64,000 bases of DNA. Source: Bremerella sp. JC817 (GTDB lineage: Bacteria > Planctomycetota > Planctomycetia > Pirellulales > Pirellulaceae). The stretch spans positions 248,001-312,000 of the forward strand of contig NZ_JBFEFG010000280.1 of NCBI RefSeq assembly GCF_040718835.1, written 5' to 3'. The notes below the pieces were generated by a model. The model ran no database searches. It saw only the letters and a program-made list of their open reading frames with translations, and was not told where the DNA came from. This document shows positions 36,799-50,475 of this stretch, in pieces. Each line of letters starts with the position of its first letter. Position 1 is the stretch's first letter. A program made the translations under genes and the position numbers.

Positions 36799-37572
36799 AT
36801 GCATCGAATGAAAATCCGCGTGCTTATGCCATCGGTCGACACACCCTGTCGACTCCACTATACGACATCGGTTTTGATCGACGGCCATCTTGCGATCGAT
36901 ACTGGGGGACTTCCTTACCTGAGAACGGTCGAAGAGCAGCGGCAAGTCGATCACATCTTGCTGACGCATTCGCATATTGACCACATCGGGGGGCTGCCGA
37001 TCTTCATCGACAACACCTATCAGCCGACCCCGCAGTGCCCGGAGATCTACGCTGGATCGGCGACGTGGGACAGTCTCGAGAAACATATCTTCAACGATCT
37101 GATTTGGCCCAATCTCGATCGTATTGGCGGGACCGAAGCCCCGTTCTATCGCAAACATGTGGTCGACGCGCATCGCTCCTTCACCGTCGGCAAGTATCAG
37201 GTCACGCCAATCCCCATGGAACATATCGTTCCGACCCTCGGTTACTTGCTGGAAGAGGAAACCGGCAACGTGCTGTTTGCCTGGGACACGGCGCCGTTCC
37301 CTGAGTTCGTGAAGATGATCGATTCGATCTCGAACCTGAAAGCGATCTTCCTCGACGCGAGCTTTCCCAACAAGCTTGGCTGGCTGGCCGAGAAGAGTCA
37401 GCACACGACTCCCAGCCAGTTCGGGCGGATGGTCGAACAAGTTCCATCCAATGTCCGCGTCATCGCGATGCACTTGAAGCCAGGGCATCATGATGAATTG
37501 ATTGAAGAGCTTCAGCAGCTCAACCTTCCGAATGTGGAAGTAGCTTGTGGCGAGGCCGTTTACGAGATCTAA
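36799..37572 (+). CDS. Metallo-beta-lactamase-fold protein resembling class II cyclic-nucleotide phosphodiesterases
   Basis: 257 residues from ATG 36799 (Met4 at 36808 also possible). The metal site HSHIDHIGG matches the HxHxDH of the fold, with further His at PMEHIVP, Asp in AWDTAPFPE and a late His in HLKPGHHDE. The segment LKAIFLDASFPNKLGWLAEKS resembles the IFxExSFPN region of Pde1-type class II phosphodiesterases. No signal peptide. It is divergent from the NDH-2/cNMP fusion, which supports a cyclic-nucleotide substrate; other hydrolase activities of this fold cannot be excluded. Confidence 0.75.
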   Translation: MHRMKIRVLMPSVDTPCRLHYTTSVLIDGHLAIDTGGLPYLRTVEEQRQVDHILLTHSHIDHIGGLPIFIDNTYQPTPQCPEIYAGSATWDSLEKHIFNDLIWPNLDRIGGTEAPFYRKHVVDAHRSFTVGKYQVTPIPMEHIVPTLGYLLEEETGNVLFAWDTAPFPEFVKMIDSISNLKAIFLDASFPNKLGWLAEKSQHTTPSQFGRMVEQVPSNVRVIAMHLKPGHHDELIEELQQLNLPNVEVACGEAVYEI

Positions 37573-38639
37573 GCCCGACCGCCGTCGTACAGCTTCACCA
37601 GGCGATCGTGATACGGACCATCCTCCATCAGATCCAAACTCTTCGCGAGTCGGCGCTGATCTGATTTGCGAGGTAAATGCTCCAGGGCGCGGAGGACCCG
37701 TTCGATCTGATCGGTTTCAAGGCTGCCCGTGAACGGTAGCCCGAGCCCCATGATGAACTTGGCGCGCTGCAAGTCGGCGAACTTCTCAGGGTCGTCCTGC
37801 ATCGCCTCGAACAAGGCCGTGACCGCCTTCTGGGCGAGTTCCAGTTCGCTCCAGTCATGCTCTTGGGCGGCCTCAAGCATGTACAAGTATTGGTAGATGG
37901 CAAACGACATCGGACCTGACGTGATGCCGACGCGCTGCTTATTCTCGATGTTGGAACGCGGCCCTTCGCTGAGAGCCTGGGCGAGGTGCGGGTCCCAGCC
38001 TTGAACGATCTTCAAGCGAGCCAGTCGCGGGCTCAACAGATATTCACGGGTGCTGCTCAGGTAATCGGCCTCGGTGATCTTGGCCGCCACGATCGCATCG
38101 CCCCCAGGCAGATCGACCAGCTTTTCCGTCGCACTGACCGGCAGCGGAACTCCGCTGACATCGGGGATCGAGTAGACACCGACCGCCATGCCCGCCTTGG
38201 CAATCTGCTCGACCAACGGACGCATGTTCTCGACGATCTGGGCATCGGTCGCGAAGGGAGGCAGATTGGTTCCTGGCCGAATGAAGACAACCGGATAGCC
38301 ATGCTCGCGAAGCACTTCAATCAACTTCGCGTTGGCTTCTTCGCCATCTTCCGGTCGCAGCAGCGCCATACGTACCAGATCAGGGGCATTGGCCTGAGCG
38401 GCGACCTCGAACCAGCGTTGCAGCTCTTCGACCGTTCGCAGATGCCCATGCCCGGTCGAGGCAGCCAATAGCACGGCCTTGGCTCCGGCGGCTGCTAACT
38501 TCTCGAGATAGTGCACCAGGCGATCTTCGTCGAGCTTACGCCGGGGCAAGTCGCCGCAGGTCGGATCGAAACAGGCCACGGTGGCTTGGGGATAGCAGTC
38601 GATCGGATTGTTGATGATCTTCCGAGCCAACGGATTCAT
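37569..38639 (-). CDS. DapA-family aldolase/lyase
   Basis: 356 residues from ATG 38639. TIM barrel of the dihydrodipicolinate-synthase/N-acetylneuraminate-lyase superfamily: AVLLAASTGHGHLRTVEE is the pyruvate-site loop, GVYSIPDVSGVPLPVSA follows, and AIVAAKITEADY carries the Schiff-base Lys. GH replaces the usual GE/GT in the GTTGE loop and the protein is about 60 residues longer than DapA, so it is probably not the lysine enzyme. 4-hydroxy-2-oxoglutarate aldolase-like activity is one option. Its stop codon overlaps that of the convergent phosphodiesterase-like gene. Confidence 0.8.
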   Translation of the reverse strand: MNPLARKIINNPIDCYPQATVACFDPTCGDLPRRKLDEDRLVHYLEKLAAAGAKAVLLAASTGHGHLRTVEELQRWFEVAAQANAPDLVRMALLRPEDGEEANAKLIEVLREHGYPVVFIRPGTNLPPFATDAQIVENMRPLVEQIAKAGMAVGVYSIPDVSGVPLPVSATEKLVDLPGGDAIVAAKITEADYLSSTREYLLSPRLARLKIVQGWDPHLAQALSEGPRSNIENKQRVGITSGPMSFAIYQYLYMLEAAQEHDWSELELAQKAVTALFEAMQDDPEKFADLQRAKFIMGLGLPFTGSLETDQIERVLRALEHLPRKSDQRRLAKSLDLMEDGPYHDRLVKLYDGGRA

Positions 38640-38651
38640 GGGAGCGCTCAC

Positions 38652-38686
38652 AAAAAAAGGGTGAGTCGTCAAATGGCGACTCACCC
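38652..38686 (-). terminator. Terminator after gltD
   Basis: On the minus strand AGGGTGAGTCG and CGACTCACCCT form the stem, followed by TTTTTTT. It closes the gltB-gltD unit, 38 bases past the gltD stop and just before the aldolase start. Confidence 0.9.
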
Positions 38687-38723
38687 TAGCTTAGGAGATC
38701 TCAGGCGAATTGAAACACCTTGC

Positions 38724-40179
38724 TTACGGGAGCGTGGTAGCTCCCATGAGGTACTTATCACATTCGCGAGCAGCGGCACGGCCTTCGTTGATGGCCCAAA
38801 CTACGAGGCTCTGACCGCGGCGGCAGTCACCAGCGGCGAAGACACCGTCGATCGACGTTGCGAAACGACCGTAGTCTGCTTTAAAGTTGGAACGCTGATC
38901 GGTTTCCAAACCCAGCTTTTCGACCAAGGTCGCTTCTGGACCGAGGAAGCCCATGGCCAGCATCACGATGTCGGCCTTGAAGACCTTCTCGCTGCCAGGG
39001 ACTTCGGCCATATTCCAACGACCGCTGTCGTCTTTGGTCCACTGCACGTTCACCGTCTTGATACCGGCCAGGTTGCCGTTACCGTCGTCGACGAATTCCT
39101 TCGACAGGATGCAGTATTCGCGTGGATCGTTGCCAAACTTGGCTTCGGCTTCCTGGTGACCGTAGTCAACGCGGAAGATACGAGCCCATTGCGGCCATGG
39201 GTTGTCAGGAGCACGTTCGGCTGGTGGCTGCGGCAGCAACTCGAAGTTCACGACGCTGTTGCAGCCGTGACGAATCGAAGTGCCGATACAGTCGGTACCC
39301 GTATCACCACCACCGATGACGATCACATCTTTGCCCTCGGCCGAGATGTATTTGCCGTCGGCCAGTTTGGAATCGAGCAAGCTCTTGGTGTTAGCTCGCA
39401 GGAAGTCCATGGCGAAGTGAACACCATTCAGCTCTCGACCTGGGATTGGCAGATCGCGAGGCTTGGTGGCACCCGTGGCGAGGATGATCGCGTCGTTCTT
39501 TTCTTTCAGCTCGGCGACATCAACGTTCTGGCCAACATGGGCGTTGGTGACAAACTTGACGCCGGCAGCTTCCATCAAATCGACACGACGCTGAACAGTA
39601 TCTTTGTCGAGCTTCATGTTCGGAATACCGTACATGAGCAAGCCACCGATACGGTCGTCACGTTCGTAAACGGTGACGTTGTGCCCAGCTTTGTTCAACT
39701 GTTCTGCCGCGGCCAAACCGGCTGGACCAGAACCGATGATGGCAACCTTCTTACCGGTACGATGTTCCGGCACCAGAGCGGTCACCCAACCTTCTTCAAA
39801 GCCACGATCAATGATCGAACATTCGATGTTCTTGATCGAGACCGGAGGATTGGTGATGCCAAGCACACAAGCGTTTTCGCAAGGAGCCGGGCAAACACGA
39901 CCGGTGAACTCTGGGAAGTTGTTGGTCTTGTGCAGACGATCGAGCGCTTCGCGCCAACGTCCGCGGTAGACCAGGTCGTTCCATTCCGGAATCAGATTGT
40001 CGACAGGGCAGCCGGTCGTGCTTTGGCAGAAAGGCACGCCACAGTCCATGCACCGGGCTCCCTGCGTTTGCAGGTGGCTGTCGGTGACTTCAATCTGAAA
40101 CTCGTTGTAGTCGTTGATTCGAACCAGCGGGTCGCGATATGGAATCGTGTTCCGCTGAAATTCCATAAACCCAGTTGGC

Positions 40180-40187
<8 letters not shown>
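38724..40187 (-). CDS. gltD: Glutamate synthase small (beta) subunit
   Basis: 487 residues. FAD protein that passes electrons from NADPH to the large subunit. The N-terminal Cys clusters [14 protein letters not shown] and CPAPCENAC bind 4Fe-4S centres. [13 protein letters not shown] binds FAD and [11 protein letters not shown] the pyridine nucleotide. [18 protein letters not shown] is the C-terminal FAD motif. Its start overlaps the gltB stop by 8 bases. Normal length. Confidence 0.97.
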
Positions 40188-44790
<4,603 letters not shown>

Positions 44791-44885
44791 GGTTCTACCT
44801 TCTTCTAGCTAGTACGTCGGGCACGCGCCCGGATGTCTTCATGGGGGTGTTGGATCATGTCGGTAGACACAATCTCCGCAGGCTT

Positions 44886-44920
44886 GTTCCCCGTGGAGAT
44901 CGAGTCTTCGACCGGGGAAC
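44886..44920. repeat. Inverted repeat between LysR and gltB genes
   Basis: GTTCCCCG (44886-44893) and CGGGGAAC (44913-44920) are perfect inverted 8-mers, beginning 3 bases after the LysR-gene stop and about 95 bases before gltB. No T run follows. It may be a leader hairpin or an operator. Confidence 0.5.
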
Positions 44921-44922
44921 GA

Positions 44923-45921
44923 TTAAGAGCGTGCCGAAACTCCGTTTTCAAGGTCGCTTTCGGCGTCCGCAGCTTCGCCTTCAGCGAAAGTGGCCGCCAC
45001 TTGTTTGACTTCCGACTCGTCGGCATGTGCTTCCGAGTTGTCTGCTTTTTCATGCAGCAATTGAATGAAACGGCGAGCCGTTTTCCCCAGTTCCTTGCCT
45101 TGCCGAGTGACAATTCCCAGCGGGCGAGAAAGGGGGGCTCCGTCAATGGGCACTGCGACCAGTGATCCGGTTTCGACTTCACGCGTTACCGTATCGATCG
45201 GCAGCAGACCGAAACCGGCGTCGATTTCGACGGCCCGCTTGATGGTTTCGATGTTGTCAAATTCCATGACAACTTGAACGTCGGCCCCGGCGGATGAGAG
45301 AACGAAATCGATTTCGCGGCGGATCTGCAGACGCGTATCGAAGCCGACCATTCGTCGACCATCGAGTTCGTCCAGCCAGACCGACTCGCGTTCGGCCAGT
45401 TCGCTACCGGGTGCGCAGATGAGGAACATCGGTTCCTCGCGCCACATATCGACCTTGATCGTCTTAGAGGCTTTCGGATAGCTGACCAAACCGAAATCGA
45501 CCTGATCCGTCTCGACCAACTGCACCACCGTGTCGGGATGGTGGTACTGCAGACGGACATTCGCCTTGGGATGCTTGCCCAGGAATTCCTGGACACACGC
45601 ATTCATGTGGCTGAGGCCGACCGAGTAAATCGAAGCGATGGTGACCTGACCGGCGAGTTCCTTGTGAAACGTGCGAACGTCTTCTTCCAGGGCGTAGTAT
45701 CGCTGAACGAGCTGACGACACCCTTGGTAGTAAAGTTCGCCTTCAGCGGTCGGCACCAAAGGTCGCTTGGAACGATCAATAAGCTTCACCCCGAGTCGTT
45801 CCTCCAATTGGTGCACGACCTGGCTTGCGCCAGATTGCGAAATGCCGTTCTCGTCCGCAGCTCTTGAGAAGCTGCGTTGACCGACAACGTCGCAGAACAC
45901 CTTGAGGGACTTTACGTGCAT
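44923..45921 (-). CDS. LysR-family transcriptional regulator
   Basis: 332 residues. The N-terminal winged helix-turn-helix is typical (MHVKSLKVFCDVVGQRSFSRAA, ISQSGASQVVHQLEERLGVKLIDRS), followed by a periplasmic-binding-protein-like effector domain. The last 35 residues are an acidic tail not usual in the family. Encoded upstream of gltBD in the same direction, so it may regulate glutamate synthase, as GltC does in Bacillus, though there it is divergent. Effector unknown. Confidence 0.9.
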   Translation of the reverse strand: MHVKSLKVFCDVVGQRSFSRAADENGISQSGASQVVHQLEERLGVKLIDRSKRPLVPTAEGELYYQGCRQLVQRYYALEEDVRTFHKELAGQVTIASIYSVGLSHMNACVQEFLGKHPKANVRLQYHHPDTVVQLVETDQVDFGLVSYPKASKTIKVDMWREEPMFLICAPGSELAERESVWLDELDGRRMVGFDTRLQIRREIDFVLSSAGADVQVVMEFDNIETIKRAVEIDAGFGLLPIDTVTREVETGSLVAVPIDGAPLSRPLGIVTRQGKELGKTARRFIQLLHEKADNSEAHADESEVKQVAATFAEGEAADAESDLENGVSARS

Positions 45922-46380
45922 GAACGACTTCAGGAAGCGAAGGGGGAACTATGCAGAATTTAGATACTGACGAAATCCAAGATTAAAAACCGAAATGTAA
46001 GGTTATTGACCTAGACACGCAGCGTCAAGCATGTCGAGGTTTAAATTCCCTAAGTTTGGCGGGTCCTTCAAATCTCGATTTTCCTAAGTCGTTTTGCTAT
46101 CACAAATTAACCTTTGTGAATGTGTCCTATTTGACGCCCTCTTGCGACGATAACTGTGCCTTGTTTTCCTTTACGCTTTTGCGCGAGATCGATGGTCAGG
46201 TCGCCATAGCGCATGAAAAAGGCACGTGCTAGCACGTGCCTGGTATTAGTGAGAGTTGAATTAGGGCCGCGAATTATCAAACATTCATCAACGGGGACAG
46301 CCGGTCGTCAGGAAATTCATCTCTTTCCATAGAAAATCGCGCAGCCACACCGCACGTATGAATTCGCGCCGACTGTGTTT
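45922..46380. other. 459-base intergenic region with a perfect palindrome
   Basis: Upstream of the LysR gene and downstream of the cyclophilin gene, both leftward. AT-rich at 45950-46010 (probable LysR promoter, no clear elements). It contains the palindrome at 46216-46240. No gene is supported. Confidence 0.5.
46216..46240 (-). terminator. Palindromic terminator-like element
   Basis: The 20-base sequence GGCACGTGCTAGCACGTGCC (46221-46240) is a perfect palindrome followed on the minus strand by TTTTT. It would terminate the cyclophilin gene, though it lies 140 bases beyond its stop; a protein-binding site is the alternative. Confidence 0.6.
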
Positions 46381-47508
46381 TTACGGCACCTTGTTCGGCA
46401 CGTACTCGTGATCACGCTTGCGAATCACTTCCGCTTTCAAGATGCGATCGGCAGGCGGACCTGACAGCGCCCCTGGTTCACGACGATTGATCTTCGACAA
46501 GATTTCTTTCCCTTCGATCACGCGGCCGAACACCGTATGGCGACCATCGAGGTGAGGTGTCGACTGAAACGTGAGGAAGAACTGCGAGCCACCGGTGTTC
46601 TTACCGGCGTGGGCCATGCTGAGCGTGCCAGCAAAGTGATCGCGGGCATCCTTCTCGTAGCATTCGCAGTAGATCTCGTAGCCGGGACCACCGCTGCCGT
46701 CCCCCTTAGGATCGCCACCTTGGGCCATAAAGTGCGGCAAAACCCGGTGAAATGACAGCCCATCGTAGAATTTTTTCTCGACCAGACTGACGAAGTTACC
46801 CACCGTATCCGGCGCTTCGTTCTCGTACAGTTCGATCACCAGGTCTCCCTTGGTGGTCGTCATTTTCACGCGTGGCAGGTCGTCTGCTTCCGCTTCTTTC
46901 TTGCGGAACTCTTCTTCCCGAGCCCACTTGTCCTTCAGCTGCGAAGCCATGACACCGCACTGGCCAACGCGTTCGCTGATCTCGAGCTTCTTTTCCTTCA
47001 TCTTGTTGAAGGCTTCTTCCGCTTCGGCGAAGTGGTCCGTGCCAAAGGCGGCAACAACCTGGTCGCCCAGAAGTTGGTTCTCGTCGAAACCTTTATCCAG
47101 CAGCATGTGGACCATCTTGTAGGCATGCTCGTACGCATCCTTTTCGACCGAGTCGGAAAGGACCTTCGTCAGGAACATGCGGGCATCCGCGTCATCAGGA
47201 TTCGTATTTAAACGCTCGATGGCGGCCTCTTCGATCTTCGGCAAAAGCTCCATCCCACCTTCCAGGACGTTGGTGTATTCCTGGCGAAGCTTTGGCAGGT
47301 CGGCCTCGGGAGCGAGGCGATATTGCTGCTGAATGCTGCGAAGTTCGGTGATCACCGCCTTCCATTCCACCATCAGCTTTTCAAATTGATCCTGAGGGAC
47401 CGCTGCAGGTGCAGGGCTGGCTGCCGGCTCGCCTGGGGCCTGAGCCAAGAGGGAGGTAGGAACAAAGACAATCGCCAGAATCGCGATCCATTGAAGCCGC
47501 ATAGACAT
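46381..47508 (-). CDS. Secreted cyclophilin-type peptidyl-prolyl isomerase
   Basis: 375 residues from ATG 47508 (GAGGAG upstream). Signal peptide about 1-22 (ending LLAQA). A helical N-terminal region (about 30-200) without named domain is followed by a cyclophilin domain (about 210-365): KGDLVIELYENEAPDTVGNF, FHRVLPHFMAQGGD, GSQFF and HLDGRHTVFGRV, with the catalytic Arg in FHRV. Catalyses proline isomerisation during folding in the periplasm. The helical part may be a chaperone arm. Confidence 0.93.
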   Translation of the reverse strand: MSMRLQWIAILAIVFVPTSLLAQAPGEPAASPAPAAVPQDQFEKLMVEWKAVITELRSIQQQYRLAPEADLPKLRQEYTNVLEGGMELLPKIEEAAIERLNTNPDDADARMFLTKVLSDSVEKDAYEHAYKMVHMLLDKGFDENQLLGDQVVAAFGTDHFAEAEEAFNKMKEKKLEISERVGQCGVMASQLKDKWAREEEFRKKEAEADDLPRVKMTTTKGDLVIELYENEAPDTVGNFVSLVEKKFYDGLSFHRVLPHFMAQGGDPKGDGSGGPGYEIYCECYEKDARDHFAGTLSMAHAGKNTGGSQFFLTFQSTPHLDGRHTVFGRVIEGKEILSKINRREPGALSGPPADRILKAEVIRKRDHEYVPNKVP

Positions 47509-47639
47509 CGGAAAGGAACTCCTCAGTGCATAGCAAACCCGGGCTGGGTTTACCTTTAGGGTTGGTCGTGTGTCCAGATTCTTTAACACCCGGGGCCCCC
47601 GGTCAAGCGGCATGCATGGAAATCGCATCGGTTCTCGGC

Positions 47640-48212
47640 TTACTTCATCTTAAATACGGAACGCCACCCAGTCGCATGAGGGAGAGCTTCGGCGATCCGT
47701 TCGCTCTGTTCTTGGACCGGTTCGACCGTATAGAAGACGTTCGGTCGGTGCGACCGAGCCACCTTTAACAAGGCAGCCACTTTGCGGCGATTGCAGCGGA
47801 CGTAAATCAGATCGACCGGGCCTTCAACCCCTTCTCCTTCGAAGACCGTGGCCCGGAAACCCTTGCTCCTCAGGGCGTCGACCAGGTCGTGATTCTGCTG
47901 AGGCGAAATGATCCGGACCACCACCGAACCCAACGCCAGAAGCCGCTCCAGGCCGATGCCGACCGCATTCCCCACGGCAAAACCGCCGGCGTAAGCGACC
48001 ATCAGGATCGGACTGTTCTGCACGCCGATAATTACCTGCGAAAGGGCCGCGATCCAGATCAGCACTTCAAAGAACCCCAGCGCGACCGATAAGGCCATGC
48101 GGCCTTGGACCACGCATATGGTTCGTAGCGTTCCCAGAGAAACGTCCACCATCCGCACACAAAAGATCAGCAGTGCCAACAGCCAAGGCGGCAGTTCCGA
48201 AAGCCACTCCAT
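47640..48212 (-). CDS. UPF0316/DUF2179 membrane protein
   Basis: 190 residues from ATG 48212 (MEWLSEL); a GTG at 48254 would add 14 residues. Three hydrophobic helices (about 8-28, 36-58, 64-90) carry the family pattern RMVDVSLGTLRTICVVQGR, then GNAVGIGLE. A soluble C-terminal DUF2179 domain of ACT-like fold (about 95-170) follows. Function unknown in bacteria. Monocistronic. Confidence 0.88.
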   Translation of the reverse strand: MEWLSELPPWLLALLIFCVRMVDVSLGTLRTICVVQGRMALSVALGFFEVLIWIAALSQVIIGVQNSPILMVAYAGGFAVGNAVGIGLERLLALGSVVVRIISPQQNHDLVDALRSKGFRATVFEGEGVEGPVDLIYVRCNRRKVAALLKVARSHRPNVFYTVEPVQEQSERIAEALPHATGWRSVFKMK

Positions 48213-48527
48213 CGAGTCACCCACACAAACCAAGAACCAAATTAGAAGCGGCACATTCTAACGCGTTACATGACATCAGGGGATGCCGAAGAAGACCTCC
48301 TTGAGTCCAAGACGGACATCCACACGGGCCCAAAGCCTAGGACAATTTCCCAGAAATTGTTTAATAATCGTGCGCAACGGGCAAGAACGGCACTCGATGT
48401 CCGCAAAATGAAAGGTCGTCCGTGAAACCTTAGCCTGGCGGGACTAGAATCGCGCTTTTCAAGGGCCGCTTCGGCGGCTTGTTTGATCGCCTTCAGCTCT
48501 CGCCTCCAGATACGATCGGAGATCCCC
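48213..48527. other. 315-base divergent intergenic region
   Basis: Between the UPF0316 and metallophosphoesterase genes. It holds ACAATTTC/GAAATTGT (48342-48360) and a GCCGC-TTCG-GCGGC hairpin (48465-48478) 50 bases before the phosphoesterase start, probably in its leader. A minus-strand open frame here is not supported. Confidence 0.45.
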
Positions 48528-49460
48528 ATGTCGCTCGCCCGTCGTTCTTTTCTGCAGACTCTCTTGGGTAGCAGCTTTGCCTTGGGTGGACAGCGTTTGC
48601 TGGCCGCCTCCGAACCGGAAGCTTCGCCTGAAACCGCAAAGCCATTCACGGTCGCCTTCTTAACCGATACCCATCAGCCTGCTGGCAACCAGGACGTGAT
48701 GCAGAAGGTGGGTTCGCTGATCGACGGCATCCAGGCCCGCGAAGCCGCTCCTGAGTTGTTCGTCTTCGGGGGCGACAATGTGATGGCGGTCGATGGCCGA
48801 CAATCGGACGAACAAGCCGACATCCAGTTTCAGCAGTGGCAAGAGAACGTCAACGACCGCCTGAAGGTCCCCAGCCTAAGCTGCATCGGCAATCACGACA
48901 TCCGCTGGCAAGACCACGACAAAGAGAACCCCGAGTCGTATCGCGAAAAAGACCGAGCCACCAAGACCTATGGCATGCCGGCCCGTTATTACACGGCCAA
49001 ACATGGCGGCTGGCAGTTCTTCCTGCTCGACACCTTTCAGTACCAAGGCTGCGAAATCGACGAAGCGCAGTGGAAGTGGCTGGAAGAAGAACTCGCCAAG
49101 AGCGACTTGCCGGCGGTGGTCGTGACGCACGCTCCGCTGATGTCGGTCACTCATTTCTATGAAGCGTCGACCGACAAAGGAATCGGCAACGGTTACGCGA
49201 TTCCATCCGGCTGGTCGCCGCAGCGGCTGAACGATTTGCGGCTGCTCTTCCGAAAGTATCCACGTGTAAAGCTTTGCTTGAGCGGCCACATGCACACGGT
49301 CGATCGCGTCGACGTCGATGACACGACCTACATCTGCGGTGGCGCGGTCAGTGGAAACTGGTGGACCGAAGGTGGCTACCTCGGCTATCCCAATTGCTGG
49401 ATCGAACTGAAACTGTTCCCCGACGGTGCCTGGTCGCACCAGCGTCACGAGACCAGCTAG
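48528..49460 (+). CDS. Tat-exported metallophosphoesterase
   Basis: 310 residues from ATG 48528 (CGGAGA upstream). Twin-arginine signal LARRSFLQTLLG, cut near LLAA. Calcineurin-like metal motifs in order: DTH in FLTDTHQP, GGDN, GNHD, THAPL and GHMHT. Hydrolyses phosphate esters, possibly nucleotides or phospholipids, outside the cytoplasm with a two-metal centre. Convergent with the EEP gene, overlapping it by 4 bases. Confidence 0.92.
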   Translation: MSLARRSFLQTLLGSSFALGGQRLLAASEPEASPETAKPFTVAFLTDTHQPAGNQDVMQKVGSLIDGIQAREAAPELFVFGGDNVMAVDGRQSDEQADIQFQQWQENVNDRLKVPSLSCIGNHDIRWQDHDKENPESYREKDRATKTYGMPARYYTAKHGGWQFFLLDTFQYQGCEIDEAQWKWLEEELAKSDLPAVVVTHAPLMSVTHFYEASTDKGIGNGYAIPSGWSPQRLNDLRLLFRKYPRVKLCLSGHMHTVDRVDVDDTTYICGGAVSGNWWTEGGYLGYPNCWIELKLFPDGAWSHQRHETS

Positions 49461-50470
49461 TCTTTGACCCCAGGGCGATTTCCCCAATAAAGGGTGGAGA
49501 TACTGCGATGATCCGACCCGATCGAATCGCCCACGTGAACGTATCCTGGCGAGAGATCACCACTGGAAAACGAATGATCGAGTGCCAACCCAAACGGGAA
49601 GGTTGGCAGCACGTACCATGTCGGCGTCAATTCGATTCCCCGCCGATCTCGGTAAAGCCCGCTGGCCAGTTCAAAGTCGCGGTAGTACGGCGACCAGGGC
49701 GTTAAATTGAAGTCACCTATTACGATGGTCGAGTGGTCACCCATTTCGAGCTGCGGCTGCCGAATACGTTCCGCCAACCGTTCTAAATGCTCGTTCCGCG
49801 ATCGAGCATTCTTTTTGCCGATGGGTGGCAACGGGTGGGTGCCGATCACACGGTAGGTTCTCTCTTCGACCTTGACCACCGCTTCGATCGAGTGGATTGC
49901 TTCGTTGAGCTGAAAGACGTCCGACTGCTCGATCGGGTGCTTCGAGTACAACCCAATCCCAAAGTTCCCCTTATCGCTCGGACGAACGATTCGGTGCGGA
50001 TAGTCGCTCTCGGTGGCCTGGCGGATTTCATCTGCCCAGTGCGCGGTGATCTCGAGCATGATGAAGACGTCGGGGTCTTTCTCGAGCACGCTGTCGATCG
50101 CCTGCTGGTAGTTGGCGTTCGACGATTTCACGTTGCAGCAGGCAACCGTGATCATGGGGAAGTTCGCCGAAACGCCTGGCCGCGGCGACGCCGGCAGAAA
50201 CCAAGGCAGATGAATCATCAGGCAGGCCAACGGCACCAGCATCCAGAGCCAATGCCGATAAGCACCACAGATCAATACCAGCAGGAGGGCGGCCAACTGT
50301 TGTTGGACACGAAGATTGGCCAGGATGTCGGCGATCCAATGTTCGCGGGCAAACCCGGTGACCAACGTTGCCGCGGCCAGCAATACAATGACGAGCGTGG
50401 AATAGATCCAACCGCGACGCAAGATCGCGTCTTTCCAGAATGATGCGGGAGGGGCGTCGTTCATCATCAA
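49457..50470 (-). CDS. Membrane-anchored endonuclease/exonuclease/phosphatase-family protein
   Basis: 337 residues. Three N-terminal hydrophobic helices (about 20-40, 58-72, 75-92) are followed by an EEP domain facing outward: ITVACCNVKSSN, DVFIMLEIT (the metal-binding Glu), IGTHPLPP, VIGDFNLTPWSPYY (catalytic Asp and Asn) and GSDHRSI (catalytic His). Family members cut phosphodiesters in DNA, RNA or lipids; this arrangement is common but its substrate is unknown. 6 bases downstream of the sigma-54 activator gene, so in the same unit. Confidence 0.9.
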   Translation of the reverse strand: MMMNDAPPASFWKDAILRRGWIYSTLVIVLLAAATLVTGFAREHWIADILANLRVQQQLAALLLVLICGAYRHWLWMLVPLACLMIHLPWFLPASPRPGVSANFPMITVACCNVKSSNANYQQAIDSVLEKDPDVFIMLEITAHWADEIRQATESDYPHRIVRPSDKGNFGIGLYSKHPIEQSDVFQLNEAIHSIEAVVKVEERTYRVIGTHPLPPIGKKNARSRNEHLERLAERIRQPQLEMGDHSTIVIGDFNLTPWSPYYRDFELASGLYRDRRGIELTPTWYVLPTFPFGLALDHSFSSGDLSPGYVHVGDSIGSDHRSISTLYWGNRPGVKD

Positions 50471-50475
50471 GCCTT

